Assembly: GCA_001295775.1 (NCBI GenBank) | Contig: LJIA01000012.1 | Coordinates: 1-64,000, forward strand | Reading direction: 5' to 3' | Origin: a beta proteobacterium AAP99 | GTDB taxonomy: Bacteria > Pseudomonadota > Gammaproteobacteria > Burkholderiales > Burkholderiaceae_C | DNA length: 64,000 nucleotides | Shown here: positions 1 through 8,582 of the stretch, piece after piece | Numbering within the stretch: position 1 is the first letter of the stretch | How the letters are laid out: every line of letters starts with the position of its first letter | Translations under genes and position numbers: made by a program | The notes under the pieces: model-generated | Seen by the model: the letters and a program-made list of their open reading frames with translations, nothing else | Databases searched by the model: none | What the model was told of the DNA's origin: nothing

Positions 1-197
1 GGCGGCGGCTTGTATTCCTCAAGCAGTGCCTCAACCGGCTTGGCCACCTTGACGATCATCTGGTTGGCCAGACCCGTCGTGACCGCGTACAGCAAGACGG
101 CGTGCAACCCGACCACCACAGACAGACCCACCATGTGCTTGCGCGGGTTCCGCTGCTGGGTCCGGTAGTCCGTCACCATACGGATGTCGTTTGCCAT
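1..197 (-). CDS. tonB: TonB-family energy transducer, N-terminal part, cut by window edge
   Basis: Only the first 65 codons are inside the window. They encode a short basic N-terminus (MANDIRMVTDYRTQQR), then one hydrophobic segment at about residues 22-45, then the start of a proline-containing region (EEYKPP). This is the usual layout of TonB: an inner-membrane anchor followed by a periplasmic Pro-rich spacer. The start ATG at 197 is preceded by AAGGAG about 10 bases upstream. It lies downstream of exbB-exbD-exbD on the same strand, so it should couple the proton-motive force to the TonB-dependent receptors encoded next door. The C-terminal domain that contacts receptors is not visible, so the identification rests on the N-terminus and context. 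Confidence 0.75.
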   Translation of the reverse strand, partial: MANDIRMVTDYRTQQRNPRKHMVGLSVVVGLHAVLLYAVTTGLANQMIVKVAKPVEALLEEYKPP

Positions 198-325
198 AAC
201 AAACCTACTCCTTGGGACTCAGGCCGCACGAGGCGCCTGGGCCACTGCGTGCACCGCGCGCCTCCCTCTTCGGGGATGGCACCGGCTGCACAATCATCGA
301 TCGCTGATCGACCCTTGTCGACGGG

Positions 326-754
326 TTATTCGACGAACTGCTCGGCACCCGCAATGGTCATGCGGCCTACGCCGGCACGTTGCACCGCTGCGAGCACGTG
401 CGCCACGGTTTCGTAGCGGGCACGCTTGTCCGGACGAATGATCAGCACCGGGTTGTCGGGAGAAGTCGCTGCCGTGCGCAGGCGATTCTCCAGATCCGTG
501 GCGTCTGCCACCGGCTGGGCATCCCAGAAGATCTTGCTTTCCTCGTTGATGTCCAGACGGATCTTGACCGGCTCGACCTGGCTGCGCGGCGGATCACCCA
601 CCGGCATGTTCACGTTTACCGAATGCAGCTGAATCGGAATCGTGATGATGAACATGATCAGCAACACCAGCATCACATCGATGAGCGGTGTCGTGTTGAT
701 GTCCATCATCGGCTCGGCATCACCGCCGCCACCGCTGCCAACACTCATTCCCAT
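326..754 (-). CDS. exbD: ExbD/TolR-family biopolymer transport protein (second copy)
   Basis: This 142-residue protein has the ExbD layout: a short cytoplasmic tail, the signature DINTTPLIDVMLVLLIMFI with its membrane-embedded aspartate, one transmembrane helix, and a periplasmic domain. ExbD forms the proton channel with ExbB that drives TonB. An in-frame ATG exists at 772, but the ATG at 754 is preferred because GAGGAG sits 6 bases before it. It is the second of two adjacent exbD genes. The two proteins share the helix motif but differ clearly in the periplasmic part, so they are paralogues and not a recent copy. A 128-base gap separates it from tonB. Confidence 0.93.
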   Translation of the reverse strand: MGMSVGSGGGGDAEPMMDINTTPLIDVMLVLLIMFIITIPIQLHSVNVNMPVGDPPRSQVEPVKIRLDINEESKIFWDAQPVADATDLENRLRTAATSPDNPVLIIRPDKRARYETVAHVLAAVQRAGVGRMTIAGAEQFVE

Positions 755-808
755 GCCAAAACTCCTCGGCACGCGCCCGCGCGAGCAGGCGCTGCCTCGA
801 TCTTCAGA

Positions 809-1240
809 TTAGTTTCCGCCCGGGCCTGCCGGCTCGGTCAGGAAGGCGACCTTCGCAATGCCTGCACGCTGCACGGCGTACAGCACCCGACCGACCGGCT
901 CATAGTTCGAAGCCATGTCGCCACGGATGTGCACCTCGGGCTGCGGGTTCATCGTCGAGACCTTGCGCAGGCGCTCGAAGATGGCCTGCGCATTGGGCAT
1001 CGGCGTGTCGTAGTAGAAGATGCGTCCCTGGCGGTCCACCGAGATCACGATGTTCTCGGGCTTGCTCTCGCGGATGGAGTTGGTCTCCTTGGGCAGTTCG
1101 AGCTTGACCGAGGTGGTCACCACAGGGATGGTGATGAGGAAGATGATCAGGAGCACCAACATCACGTCCACGAGGGGCGTGGTGTTGATGGTCGAGTTCA
1201 GGCCCTCTTCTTCGTCGGCCGGGCCGACACTCATCGCCAT
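809..1240 (-). CDS. exbD: ExbD/TolR-family biopolymer transport protein (first copy)
   Basis: The 143-residue protein shows the ExbD signature STINTTPLVDVMLVLLIIF near residues 16-34, a single transmembrane helix containing the conserved aspartate, and a periplasmic domain ending in a Gly/Pro tail. It starts 5 bases after the exbB stop, so the two are almost certainly translated from one mRNA. In the family, ExbD dimers sit inside the ExbB pentamer and carry the protonatable aspartate. The pairing of one ExbB with two different ExbD is seen in several proteobacteria. The separate roles of the two copies cannot be read from the sequence. Confidence 0.94.
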   Translation of the reverse strand: MAMSVGPADEEEGLNSTINTTPLVDVMLVLLIIFLITIPVVTTSVKLELPKETNSIRESKPENIVISVDRQGRIFYYDTPMPNAQAIFERLRKVSTMNPQPEVHIRGDMASNYEPVGRVLYAVQRAGIAKVAFLTEPAGPGGN

Positions 1241-1245
1241 GGCGA

Positions 1246-2112
1246 TCAGCCCTTCTTGGCGTTGGCCGAGGCAAGCAGAACGGAGTGCAGATCGCTACCG
1301 AAGGCGCGCACTTCGTCCATGGCCGTCTTGTTGCGACGGACGATGAAGTTGTAGCCCAGCACGGCAGGCACGGCGACAGCCAGACCGATGGCGGTCATGA
1401 TCAGCGCTTCGCCCACGGGACCGGCGACCTTGTCGATCGAAGCCTGGCCCGACACGCCGATACGCACCAGCGCGTTGTAGATGCCCCAAACCGTGCCGAA
1501 CAGGCCGATGAACGGTGCGGTCGAACCCACGGTGGCCAGGAAGGCCATGCCATCACCCATGCGGCTTTGAACGTTGCCCATGGCGCGTTCGATGGACATC
1601 GTCACCCAGGTCGACAGATCAATCTGACCCAGCAGACCGTCGTGCTTCTGCGTGGCCTCGATGCCGCGCTCGGCGATGAAGCGGAACGGGCTGTCCTTGT
1701 GCAGCGTGTCTGCACCGGCGCGCACCGAACCTGCGCTCCAGAAGGTCTTGTTGGCGGCCTGCGCCTGACGGGAAATGTTGCGGCCTTCCCAGAGCTTGAC
1801 CGCGATGATGTACCAGGTACCCAGGGACATGAAGATCATGATGAAGAACGTGCCCTTGGCCACGAAGTCGCCGTGTTCCCACATGGCGCGCAGGCCGTAC
1901 GGGTTTTCGACCACGGCCTGGGACTTGCCCGGCGTCGCGGCGGCAGCGGGCGCTGCTGCGGGCGCAGGCGCTGCGGCGTCTGCCGGCTTGGCGGCTTCGG
2001 CTGCCGGAGCAGCCGGCGCAGCGGTCTGAGCATTGACGCTACCCACAGCCATGGCGCCTGCCAGGAACAGGGCCGCGATGCTCGCGGGAATGCGGACGAA
2101 CTTGAATACCAT
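1246..2112 (-). CDS. exbB: ExbB / MotA-TolQ family proton channel subunit with Ala/Pro-rich N-terminus
   Basis: The 288-residue protein opens with a cleavable-looking hydrophobic leader (residues 8-29, ending VNAQ), followed by an Ala/Pro-rich stretch to about residue 62. Then comes the MotA/TolQ/ExbB core: a first transmembrane helix (TFFIMIFMSLGTWYIIAVKL), a cytoplasmic loop, and two C-terminal helices that include ATVGSTAPFIGLFGTVWGIY, the family signature. It forms the pentameric proton channel with ExbD. The leader plus low-complexity extension is an addition seen in a subset of ExbB proteins. GGAGAG lies just before the ATG. It is the first gene of exbB-exbD-exbD-tonB. Confidence 0.95.
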   Translation of the reverse strand: MVFKFVRIPASIAALFLAGAMAVGSVNAQTAAPAAPAAEAAKPADAAAPAPAAAPAAAATPGKSQAVVENPYGLRAMWEHGDFVAKGTFFIMIFMSLGTWYIIAVKLWEGRNISRQAQAANKTFWSAGSVRAGADTLHKDSPFRFIAERGIEATQKHDGLLGQIDLSTWVTMSIERAMGNVQSRMGDGMAFLATVGSTAPFIGLFGTVWGIYNALVRIGVSGQASIDKVAGPVGEALIMTAIGLAVAVPAVLGYNFIVRRNKTAMDEVRAFGSDLHSVLLASANAKKG

Positions 2113-2620
2113 GGTCTCTCCGATCAGTGATGCCCCAATACAGTCAGCCTGTCGCTGACCACACTCGACTCGCGGCGGCTTCGTTTGGATTGCGCCGCTC
2201 GGTGAATCGAGAACCTCAAGAAAAACGGAAGGCGCGATTCTAACGCGGTAGGAATGCTACATGCGGGAAAAGTTGCGTCAGTTCAATCGAATCGAGCGTT
2301 GTCTCGCACACCGCGCGTTGCTCGTGCAACAAGTGCGGATGTAGTCATAGCAAGATTGCGATTTGCGCATCGGTCTCGGCTCAGCCCGGTCGGTGCAAAG
2401 TGCCTGCCAACAACTCCAGTACGGTCTGTTCACGCGAGGCGCCTGAACCCTAGGTTCGACACACTGATAGAACCGTCTCCGCTCGGCGCGGCGCGGACCT
2501 CTCGATCAATGTATCGAATACACGCAGTTGGCTCCACAAAGCTGGTGACGAACTCTGCGGACACAAAAAAACAGGCCGCTTGCGCGGCCCGTTTTCCGTC
2601 ACCGATGAGTCGAAGTGGGC
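2113..2620. other. 508-base non-coding stretch between exbB and the first TonB-dependent receptor gene
   Basis: No convincing gene is present; open frames here have no ribosome-binding site or recognisable protein. The exbB-proximal part must hold the promoter of the exb-ton operon. A TAGAAT hexamer on the minus strand near 2240 is a possible -10 but lacks a good -35. I see no convincing Fur box. The receptor-proximal end holds the terminator listed separately. Confidence 0.6.
2564..2594 (-). terminator. Rho-independent terminator after the first TonB-dependent receptor gene
   Basis: On the minus strand a perfect 6-bp stem GGCCGC / GCGGCC (2574-2579 with 2584-2589, 4-base loop) is followed by a run of seven T (A on the plus strand at 2564-2570). 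It starts about 30 bases past the stop codon at 2621. A shorter T run on the other side would allow weak bidirectional use. Confidence 0.85.
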
Positions 2621-5353
2621 TTAGAACTTGTAGGTTGCGGACAAGGTGTAAAAGCGACCAAGCACATCGCTCAAGGTTGGGTTGTAACCCGCGTTGGAGC
2701 CGCTTGTTTCGTCGTTGAAGGGCGGCGGGCGATCAAACACGTTGTTGATCTGCAGACGAACTGTCACGTTCTTGATACCCGTGTAGCGGACGCCAAAATT
2801 CGTGATGTCTTGGCCCGCAACGCGAGCAGTTCGGCCAAGGCCTGCATAGCCCCCAATGTTGTAGCCCGTGAGTGAGTATTCCCACGGACCACGAGCCAAA
2901 GTTGCCTCCCAATTCGTACGCCAACGTGGCTGGCTGTAGGTGCCTATGAACTCCGACTGAGCCGGTTGGCCGTCATCGCCGAGCGTGGTGAACTTGTAGC
3001 TTTCAGTGTACGTACCACCATAGCGTGTGGTCAGGGTGCCGACACCGCTGATGTTTGTGCGGAACGCCATCTCCAGATCGGTGCCGTAGGTCTTCGTGCG
3101 GTTGAGCTGCACAGGAACTTGGAACAACTGCTGAATGCGGCCAGCGGCATCACGCTGCACGATAGCCGGGTTGTTCGGGAAGAGATTCAGCAGCAACTGG
3201 TTGCCGAAGGCGCCGATTTCATCCTTGCGACTGACCTGCCACCAATCTGCCGACAACGTGACACCTTGGGTCGGCTCAAGGACGACCCCAGCCGTATAAA
3301 CGCGCGACTTCTCAGGCTTCAAGTTTGGGTTACCGCGCTGCACGACACGAATGTCGAGGTTGCAGTCCGGGTTGTTGGGATCAACCACCGGGCAACGGGA
3401 CGGATCCTGAAGGCCGAAAGCAAACGAAGTTTGCTGAGCTGGTGTCGTCTCGAATAACGAGGGCGCGCGGAACGCCTCGGACGCTGTAGAGCGCAGCAGG
3501 ATTTGACGCACCGGCTGATAGCGGACGCTTACCTTAGGCGAAGTAGCAGAGAAATCGCCGTTGCCGGAATACCGGTCGTTGCGCACCGCGAGGTTGAACT
3601 CGAGCCCCTTGAGCACTGGGGCGTTCGCCTCTGCAAATACGGAAGTAATGCGACGATTGCCAAACGCGGAGCTAGCACTGATCGAGAGGGTGTCGCCAGA
3701 CTGCAGTCGCTGGTCAGGTACATCAGACACCTTCTCCCTACGCGTCTCTGCACCAAAGGCTACGGCGAACTGGCCGCCATCCATCTTGAACAGTTCGCGG
3801 CCGCCCTTTACATCGAACCCGTCAAGTGTCGATTCGCCTGCTCGCTTGGCGTTGTAGCGCAGATAGTTCGCCACGCCAGGTGTATTGGCAGAGGGACTTC
3901 GATAGTTGTAGTACCCATACTGAGCAAAAGCCGCCGCACACTGACCCAACTCACGCCGGAAGTAGTCTGCAAACGCAGGGTTGGCGGCGAAGATCTGGTT
4001 CAATGTCCCTAAGCCGAGTGGATCACCTCCGGCTGCATAACTCGCTGCTGCGGCTGGGTTCGTAAGACACATCACCCGCGAGTTCAAAGTCTGGTTCGTT
4101 GCCGTGTTGTCGATTTTGATCTTGTTCGTATTGGCGGCGGCTTCCAGATCCCAGCCCGCAACAACACCCTTCACACCAAGAACCAAGCGCGTCGTGTCAG
4201 AAGTCCCGTCATCGCCACGATTCCCGACATCAGCGAAGCGGGTACGCACCTCAGCTTCGTTCGGGAACGGGTTCGCGGGGGAGCCTGCCGGGATGAAACC
4301 TGAGCCGATTCCGACATCGTCTGTACTTCCGGCGGGCCATCCAACCGACTTAAACTTGTTGCGAGTGAATAGCACTTCACCGAACGCTTGGACGTTCGCA
4401 CCGAGCGCGACTGTGCCGCGCGAGTACAACCCGAGCTTTTCTGACTCGGGAAACAACGACCCGAGGCTCGCACGGTCATAGCGGCAAAAGCCCGCACGCA
4501 CACTTGATCCACCGATTTGGGTAGCAGGGCCGCAACCGGGATCCGTAAAAATCGTGTCCCCGGTCACTGTGTCTACGATTGTTCCAGGAAAACCATAGCT
4601 CGAACGACGGTCACTGCCGCTGCGAGCCCGCAGGTCTTCGGAGTTCGCCCAACCTCGCGCGGCCGACTTGGTTTCATCGCGCTTGCTGTAGTTGGCGCCA
4701 ATCAGCACATTGAAGCCTTGGCTTGCGAGACTGCCAAAGCCGGCCGTCAAGTTGGTACTTGCGGTGTTGCCATCACTTCTGCTGGATTGCCCAATCGAGC
4801 CTCCGATTTCTACGCCGGTGTAGTCTTGACGCAGGATCAAGTTCACTACCCCGCCGACGGCATCTGCACCGTAAACCGCTGAAGCGCCATCTTTCAGGAT
4901 TTCAACTCGCTCCACAGCGGCAACGGGAATGTTCTGAATGTCATTGAAGCCTTGCGATGTACCAACTTGCTGGGCAAACGGATAGGTCGGCAGTCGACGG
5001 CCGTTGACCAAAACCAACGTGCTGTTGAAACCCAAGCCGCGCAAATTCAGGCCACCGCCGCCGGGCGCAAAACCGTTGGTGAAGCGATCGTCCAAACCGT
5101 AGCCGGCAGACGATACCTGCTGGAGGACTTCGTTGATCGTTGCAGCACCCGTCCGCTCGATGTCGGCTCGGGTAATCACTTGGACCGGACTCGCACCTTC
5201 GCCGTCAATGCGCTTGATACGCGAGCCAGTCACCTCCACGCGCTCAGCTCGTTGCGGCTCGTTGGTCTGTGCAGCAGCGGGCAAAGCGGCGAGAACAGTT
5301 AGACCGCCGAAGACCTGTGCTAACGCACAAACCAGTTGTTTACGGTTAAGCAT
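2621..5353 (-). CDS. TonB-dependent outer-membrane receptor
   Basis: The 910-residue protein has a signal peptide (VCALAQVFGGLTVLAALPAAAQ) and a plug domain beginning RVEVTGSRIKR with PVQVITRADIERTG and NEVLQQ. A beta-barrel follows and ends in an aromatic residue (ATYKF), as outer-membrane porins do. The TonB-box region lies just after the signal peptide. It takes up an unknown ligand across the outer membrane using ExbBD-TonB. The ATG at 5353 has GAGGGGAAG upstream, the same start context as the two neighbouring receptors. Its DNA is visibly less GC-rich than its surroundings (hand count of two 60-base lines gives 65 of 120), which may reflect transfer. The substrate cannot be predicted. 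Confidence 0.93.
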   Translation of the reverse strand: MLNRKQLVCALAQVFGGLTVLAALPAAAQTNEPQRAERVEVTGSRIKRIDGEGASPVQVITRADIERTGAATINEVLQQVSSAGYGLDDRFTNGFAPGGGGLNLRGLGFNSTLVLVNGRRLPTYPFAQQVGTSQGFNDIQNIPVAAVERVEILKDGASAVYGADAVGGVVNLILRQDYTGVEIGGSIGQSSRSDGNTASTNLTAGFGSLASQGFNVLIGANYSKRDETKSAARGWANSEDLRARSGSDRRSSYGFPGTIVDTVTGDTIFTDPGCGPATQIGGSSVRAGFCRYDRASLGSLFPESEKLGLYSRGTVALGANVQAFGEVLFTRNKFKSVGWPAGSTDDVGIGSGFIPAGSPANPFPNEAEVRTRFADVGNRGDDGTSDTTRLVLGVKGVVAGWDLEAAANTNKIKIDNTATNQTLNSRVMCLTNPAAAASYAAGGDPLGLGTLNQIFAANPAFADYFRRELGQCAAAFAQYGYYNYRSPSANTPGVANYLRYNAKRAGESTLDGFDVKGGRELFKMDGGQFAVAFGAETRREKVSDVPDQRLQSGDTLSISASSAFGNRRITSVFAEANAPVLKGLEFNLAVRNDRYSGNGDFSATSPKVSVRYQPVRQILLRSTASEAFRAPSLFETTPAQQTSFAFGLQDPSRCPVVDPNNPDCNLDIRVVQRGNPNLKPEKSRVYTAGVVLEPTQGVTLSADWWQVSRKDEIGAFGNQLLLNLFPNNPAIVQRDAAGRIQQLFQVPVQLNRTKTYGTDLEMAFRTNISGVGTLTTRYGGTYTESYKFTTLGDDGQPAQSEFIGTYSQPRWRTNWEATLARGPWEYSLTGYNIGGYAGLGRTARVAGQDITNFGVRYTGIKNVTVRLQINNVFDRPPPFNDETSGSNAGYNPTLSDVLGRFYTLSATYKF

Positions 5354-5482
5354 GACTTCCCCTCAAAAGATTGTTTCGCCTTGATGGCGATCCCGGGATT
5401 GTGCCGCGTTGGATTAGGGTGTTCCATGATTCGCGCGCGCCAAATCTGGCCGACTTGGCCAGAGTGTTGCGAAATGGCATCG

Positions 5483-5511
5483 AAAAAAAACCGCGGCCGA
5501 AGCCGCGGTTT
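5483..5511 (-). terminator. Rho-independent terminator after the second receptor gene
   Basis: On the minus strand AA-CCGCGGC / GCCGCGG-TT forms a perfect stem (5491-5497 with 5502-5508, loop CGAA on the plus strand), followed by a run of eight T (A on the plus strand at 5483-5490). It lies 25-50 bases past the stop at 5535. Confidence 0.9.
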
Positions 5512-5534
5512 CAAGTGCGTTGCTTTTTATGCGA

Positions 5535-8277
5535 TTACTTGAACTGGTAGGTGATGCGACCGTACCAGTAAGCGCCGCGCGGGCTGTGGGTGCTCGCGTC
5601 GTATGCGTACCAGTCGGTGTTCGAGAACGGAGGCATCTTGTTGGCGATGTTCTGGCCACCAACGCTGATGCGCAGGTTCTTGATTCCGGTGTATGCAACT
5701 TGGGCGTCAAGCGTGGAGAACTGACGAACCTTCGGGAACACGCCACTCACCGAGAACGCGTCGTAGTAGGCCGACGTCGTATTCCATGTTGCGTTCGTGC
5801 TCCATGCGCCATACGTCCAGGTTGCACCGGTCACATTGCGCCAGCGCGGGAACTGGAAAGTACCAATGAGCTGCACCAGCGGCTGACCGGGGTTCAGCTG
5901 GCGGCGCAGGTTGGTCACGTAGGTGAAGCCCGTCGTCATGTCCAGCTTGCCATAGCTGCCCAACGACTGCTGGTAGCGCACGTCCAAATCCACGCCGTTC
6001 GTCTTCTGCTTGGATGCATTGAAGAAGGTCCGGGTGATGCCAGGCACCGTGTCACCAGAGACGCCGCGCAGGCCACCAGGCGCGTTGGCCGCGATGTCGT
6101 CCGCAGACTGGGCGTTACGGGTCACCGCACCGGGGAACAAGGCTTCATTGGCCAGAATGAATGCTGCGGTGGGTGCAAGGATCCGGTTGTCGTGGTTGAT
6201 GCTGTAGTAGTCGAGCGCGAGGGACAGGTTCCGGGTTGGCTCGAACACAAGACCGAAGTTCCAGCTCTTGGACTCTTCAGGCCGCAGGTTGCGGTTCCCC
6301 AAGAAGATCGAACGAACCTGGGCCGATGCACCGTTACCGGTTGCGCCGCCGCAAACCGCCAGCGTGCGTGCATCGTTCGGGCCGAGCGGGCCGTTGCGGT
6401 AGGCCTGGCAACGCGGCGCGTCCTGAACAACGGGGAACGACGTGGACTCGCCCAGGTACACCTCAGCCAGCGAAGGTGCACGGAAGCCTTCCGCATACCC
6501 ACCGCGTACGAGGAACTTGTTGTTCGGACGCCAGCTCAGTGCGACCTTGGGCGTCGTCGCCGAACCGAAGTCAGAGTAACGGTCAGTGCGCAGAGCCAAC
6601 TGGCTTTCCCATCCCTTTGCAAACGGCAAGGAGAACTCCGCAAAGAACGACTTCAGGTCACGATCACCCTGGACAGCCGTACCGCCGGAACCCGAAACGC
6701 TAACACGGTTCGGGTTGCGCAGGTCAACACGGAAGTCCGGCGTATCGCTCACCTCTTCCTTGCGCCACTCAAAACCGGCGGCAATCGCTGCCTGACCGCC
6801 TGCCATGCTGAACAGCTCACGGCTGGCTTTGCCGTCGAACGAGGTGAGAGTGCTGGTACCAACGCGCTTGGGGTTGATCTTGATCGCATCCAGCATGCCT
6901 GCAGGGTTCAGCGACGGATCCACAACCCGGTAGCGCTGACCCGTGAAACCAGCCAAAGTGCCTGCGAACGCTTCCGTAGCGCGCTCCTGGATGATGTAGT
7001 TCTTGCCGATGTCGGTCGTCTCGCTCTCGCTGCGGTTTGCGGCGAACTCTACGTCCGTACCAAAGAAATTGGCCTTCGCACCCAGAACGAAGCGAGTCGA
7101 ATCAGTCGTCGTATCGTTCAGACGATTACCGGCCTCAACGAAGCGGTATGCCACCGAAGTAAAGGTCGAGCCGGCCGGACGGTCGGGATGACCCGTTGCG
7201 CCGAAGGCCGCGGGCGTCGGCGCAGCGCTCCGGTCAGTCGTATTGCGATTTGCCATCGCTTCGGCGAACACCTGGATGTTGGGCGTCACTTCGAGAACGC
7301 CGCGCAGGAAGCCGCCGATGCGGTCGGATGCGGGAATCAGGTTGTTCGCGTAGGCGAAGTCAAACGCGCAGACCGTGCCACCACCGCCGACGCCAAGAGT
7401 CGCGGCAGCCACAACTTGTCCGGGGGGGGCAGTTTGCAAATGCGGTATTCACGTTTGCCGGGGTTTGGCCGGTGGGTGTACCAAACCAGTAGCCCGGATT
7501 ACCCGTGGGCGAGCGAACGTCGCGAGCGCCAGGGCCGCGACCGCGCTGGTCGGCAGACTTGGAGAACGAGCGCTGCTGAGAGTTGATCGCGTCGCGCTTG
7601 TAGTAATCCAGCGTGCCCATCACGTTGAAGCGATTCGTACCGAGGCTGCCGAAGCCGGCCGTCACAGATGCGCGGGTCTCGCCGCCGCCGCCATCCTGAG
7701 AATCGCCATAGCTGGCAGACAGTTCGACGCCCGTGTAGTCACGACGCAGGATGACGTTGATCACGCCGGCAATTGCGTCGGAGCCGTAAATGGCAGATGC
7801 GCCGTCCTTGAGGATATCGATGCGCTCGATGGCGTTGACCGGAATGCTGTTCAGGTCGACGAAGCCTTCATTGATGTTCTGCGCGAAGCCATAGTTGGCA
7901 ATGCGGCGGCCGTTGAGCAGCACGAGCGTCGTGTTCACGCCCAGGCCGCGCAGGGACACAGACGATGTACCAGGGGCAAACGAGTTGCCAGCCAGCGATG
8001 CTTCGCTGAAGCTGCCACCGCTGACTGCGGTCAGGTTCTGCAGCACTTCATTGAGCGTGCTCTTGCCCGACTTTTCGATGTCTTCGCGCGACACAACGAC
8101 CACAGGCTGAGGACCTTCGAAGTCCACGCGGCGAATGTTGGTGCCGGTCACTTCGACGCGCTCGACCTTGGCGACGTCCTTCTTCTCGGCCTGGGCCTGC
8201 TGCGCGTTCGCAGCGAAGCCGAAGCCGCCCGCGAAGACCACAGCCAAGGCTGCGCACAAGTACTTTTGCTTGAGCAT
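5535..8277 (-). pseudogene. TonB-dependent receptor interrupted by a frameshift in a poly-G/C tract
   Basis: Two overlapping frames encode one receptor. The N-terminal frame (from 8277) has a signal peptide (CAALAVVFAGGFGFAANAQ), the plug start RVEVTGTNIRR and about 280 residues of receptor. It then shifts at the G run 7422-7429 into nonsense and stops at 7360. The C-terminal frame continues the receptor barrel to 5535 and ends in GRITYQFK. Removing one C from the run of eight on the coding strand rejoins FANCPP to GQVVAAATLG in a single frame of about 913 residues, the expected size. Apart from this the protein looks intact and full length, so it may be a sequencing error, a recent mutation or a phase-variable switch. 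It is closely similar to the receptor at 8583-11336 at its N-terminus. AAGGGGA precedes the ATG at 8277. Confidence 0.88.
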
Positions 8278-8512
8278 TCAATTCCCCTTTGAGACTAGAT
8301 CGAACAATTGGCGCATAGCCAAGTCGCGCACGATTCCATGGGACGTCATGCCATTCAATGCACGAATGCCCGTTGTCGTCGTCACGCCACCTCCACAAAT
8401 CGACTGATTTCGCTGAAAAAACAATGAGTTAACCCGCGACTCGATCCGTCTATCAGCTTTGCTCAGTGGAAACCCGCGTTGGTCTATTACCAACAAGTAT
8501 CGAGTTGAAACG

Positions 8513-8539
8513 AAAAAGGCCATCGGTTCCGAGGGCCTT
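8513..8539 (-). terminator. Rho-independent terminator after the third receptor gene
   Basis: On the minus strand AAGGCC (8534-8539) pairs with GGCCTT (8516-8521), with CGG/CCG pairing inside, and the stem runs into T5 (A on the plus strand at 8513-8517). A second, stronger hairpin without a T run (GCCCGGGGCG at 8548-8557 with CGCCCCGGGC at 8563-8572) stands just upstream of it. Confidence 0.75.
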
Positions 8540-8547
8540 GAAGGTTC

Positions 8548-8572
8548 GCCCGGGGCGTTGACCGCCCCGGGC
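8548..8572 (-). repeat. Perfect 10-bp GC-rich hairpin directly after the third receptor gene
   Basis: GCCCGGGGCG and its exact complement are separated by five bases. It begins about 10 bases past the receptor stop at 8583. With no T tract of its own, it more likely protects the 3' end of the mRNA or assists the terminator next to it. Confidence 0.6.
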
Positions 8573-8582
8573 TTACGCGGGC

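Noticed and set aside
2113-2563. Search for a Fur box or a riboswitch upstream of the exb operon
   Set aside because: No sequence close to a Fur consensus and no recognisable riboswitch core were found, so none is claimed.
5520-7586. A 688-codon open frame opposite the frameshifted receptor
   Set aside because: It is the mirror of the receptor reading frame and has no protein-like features. The receptor frames on the minus strand have full domain structure.
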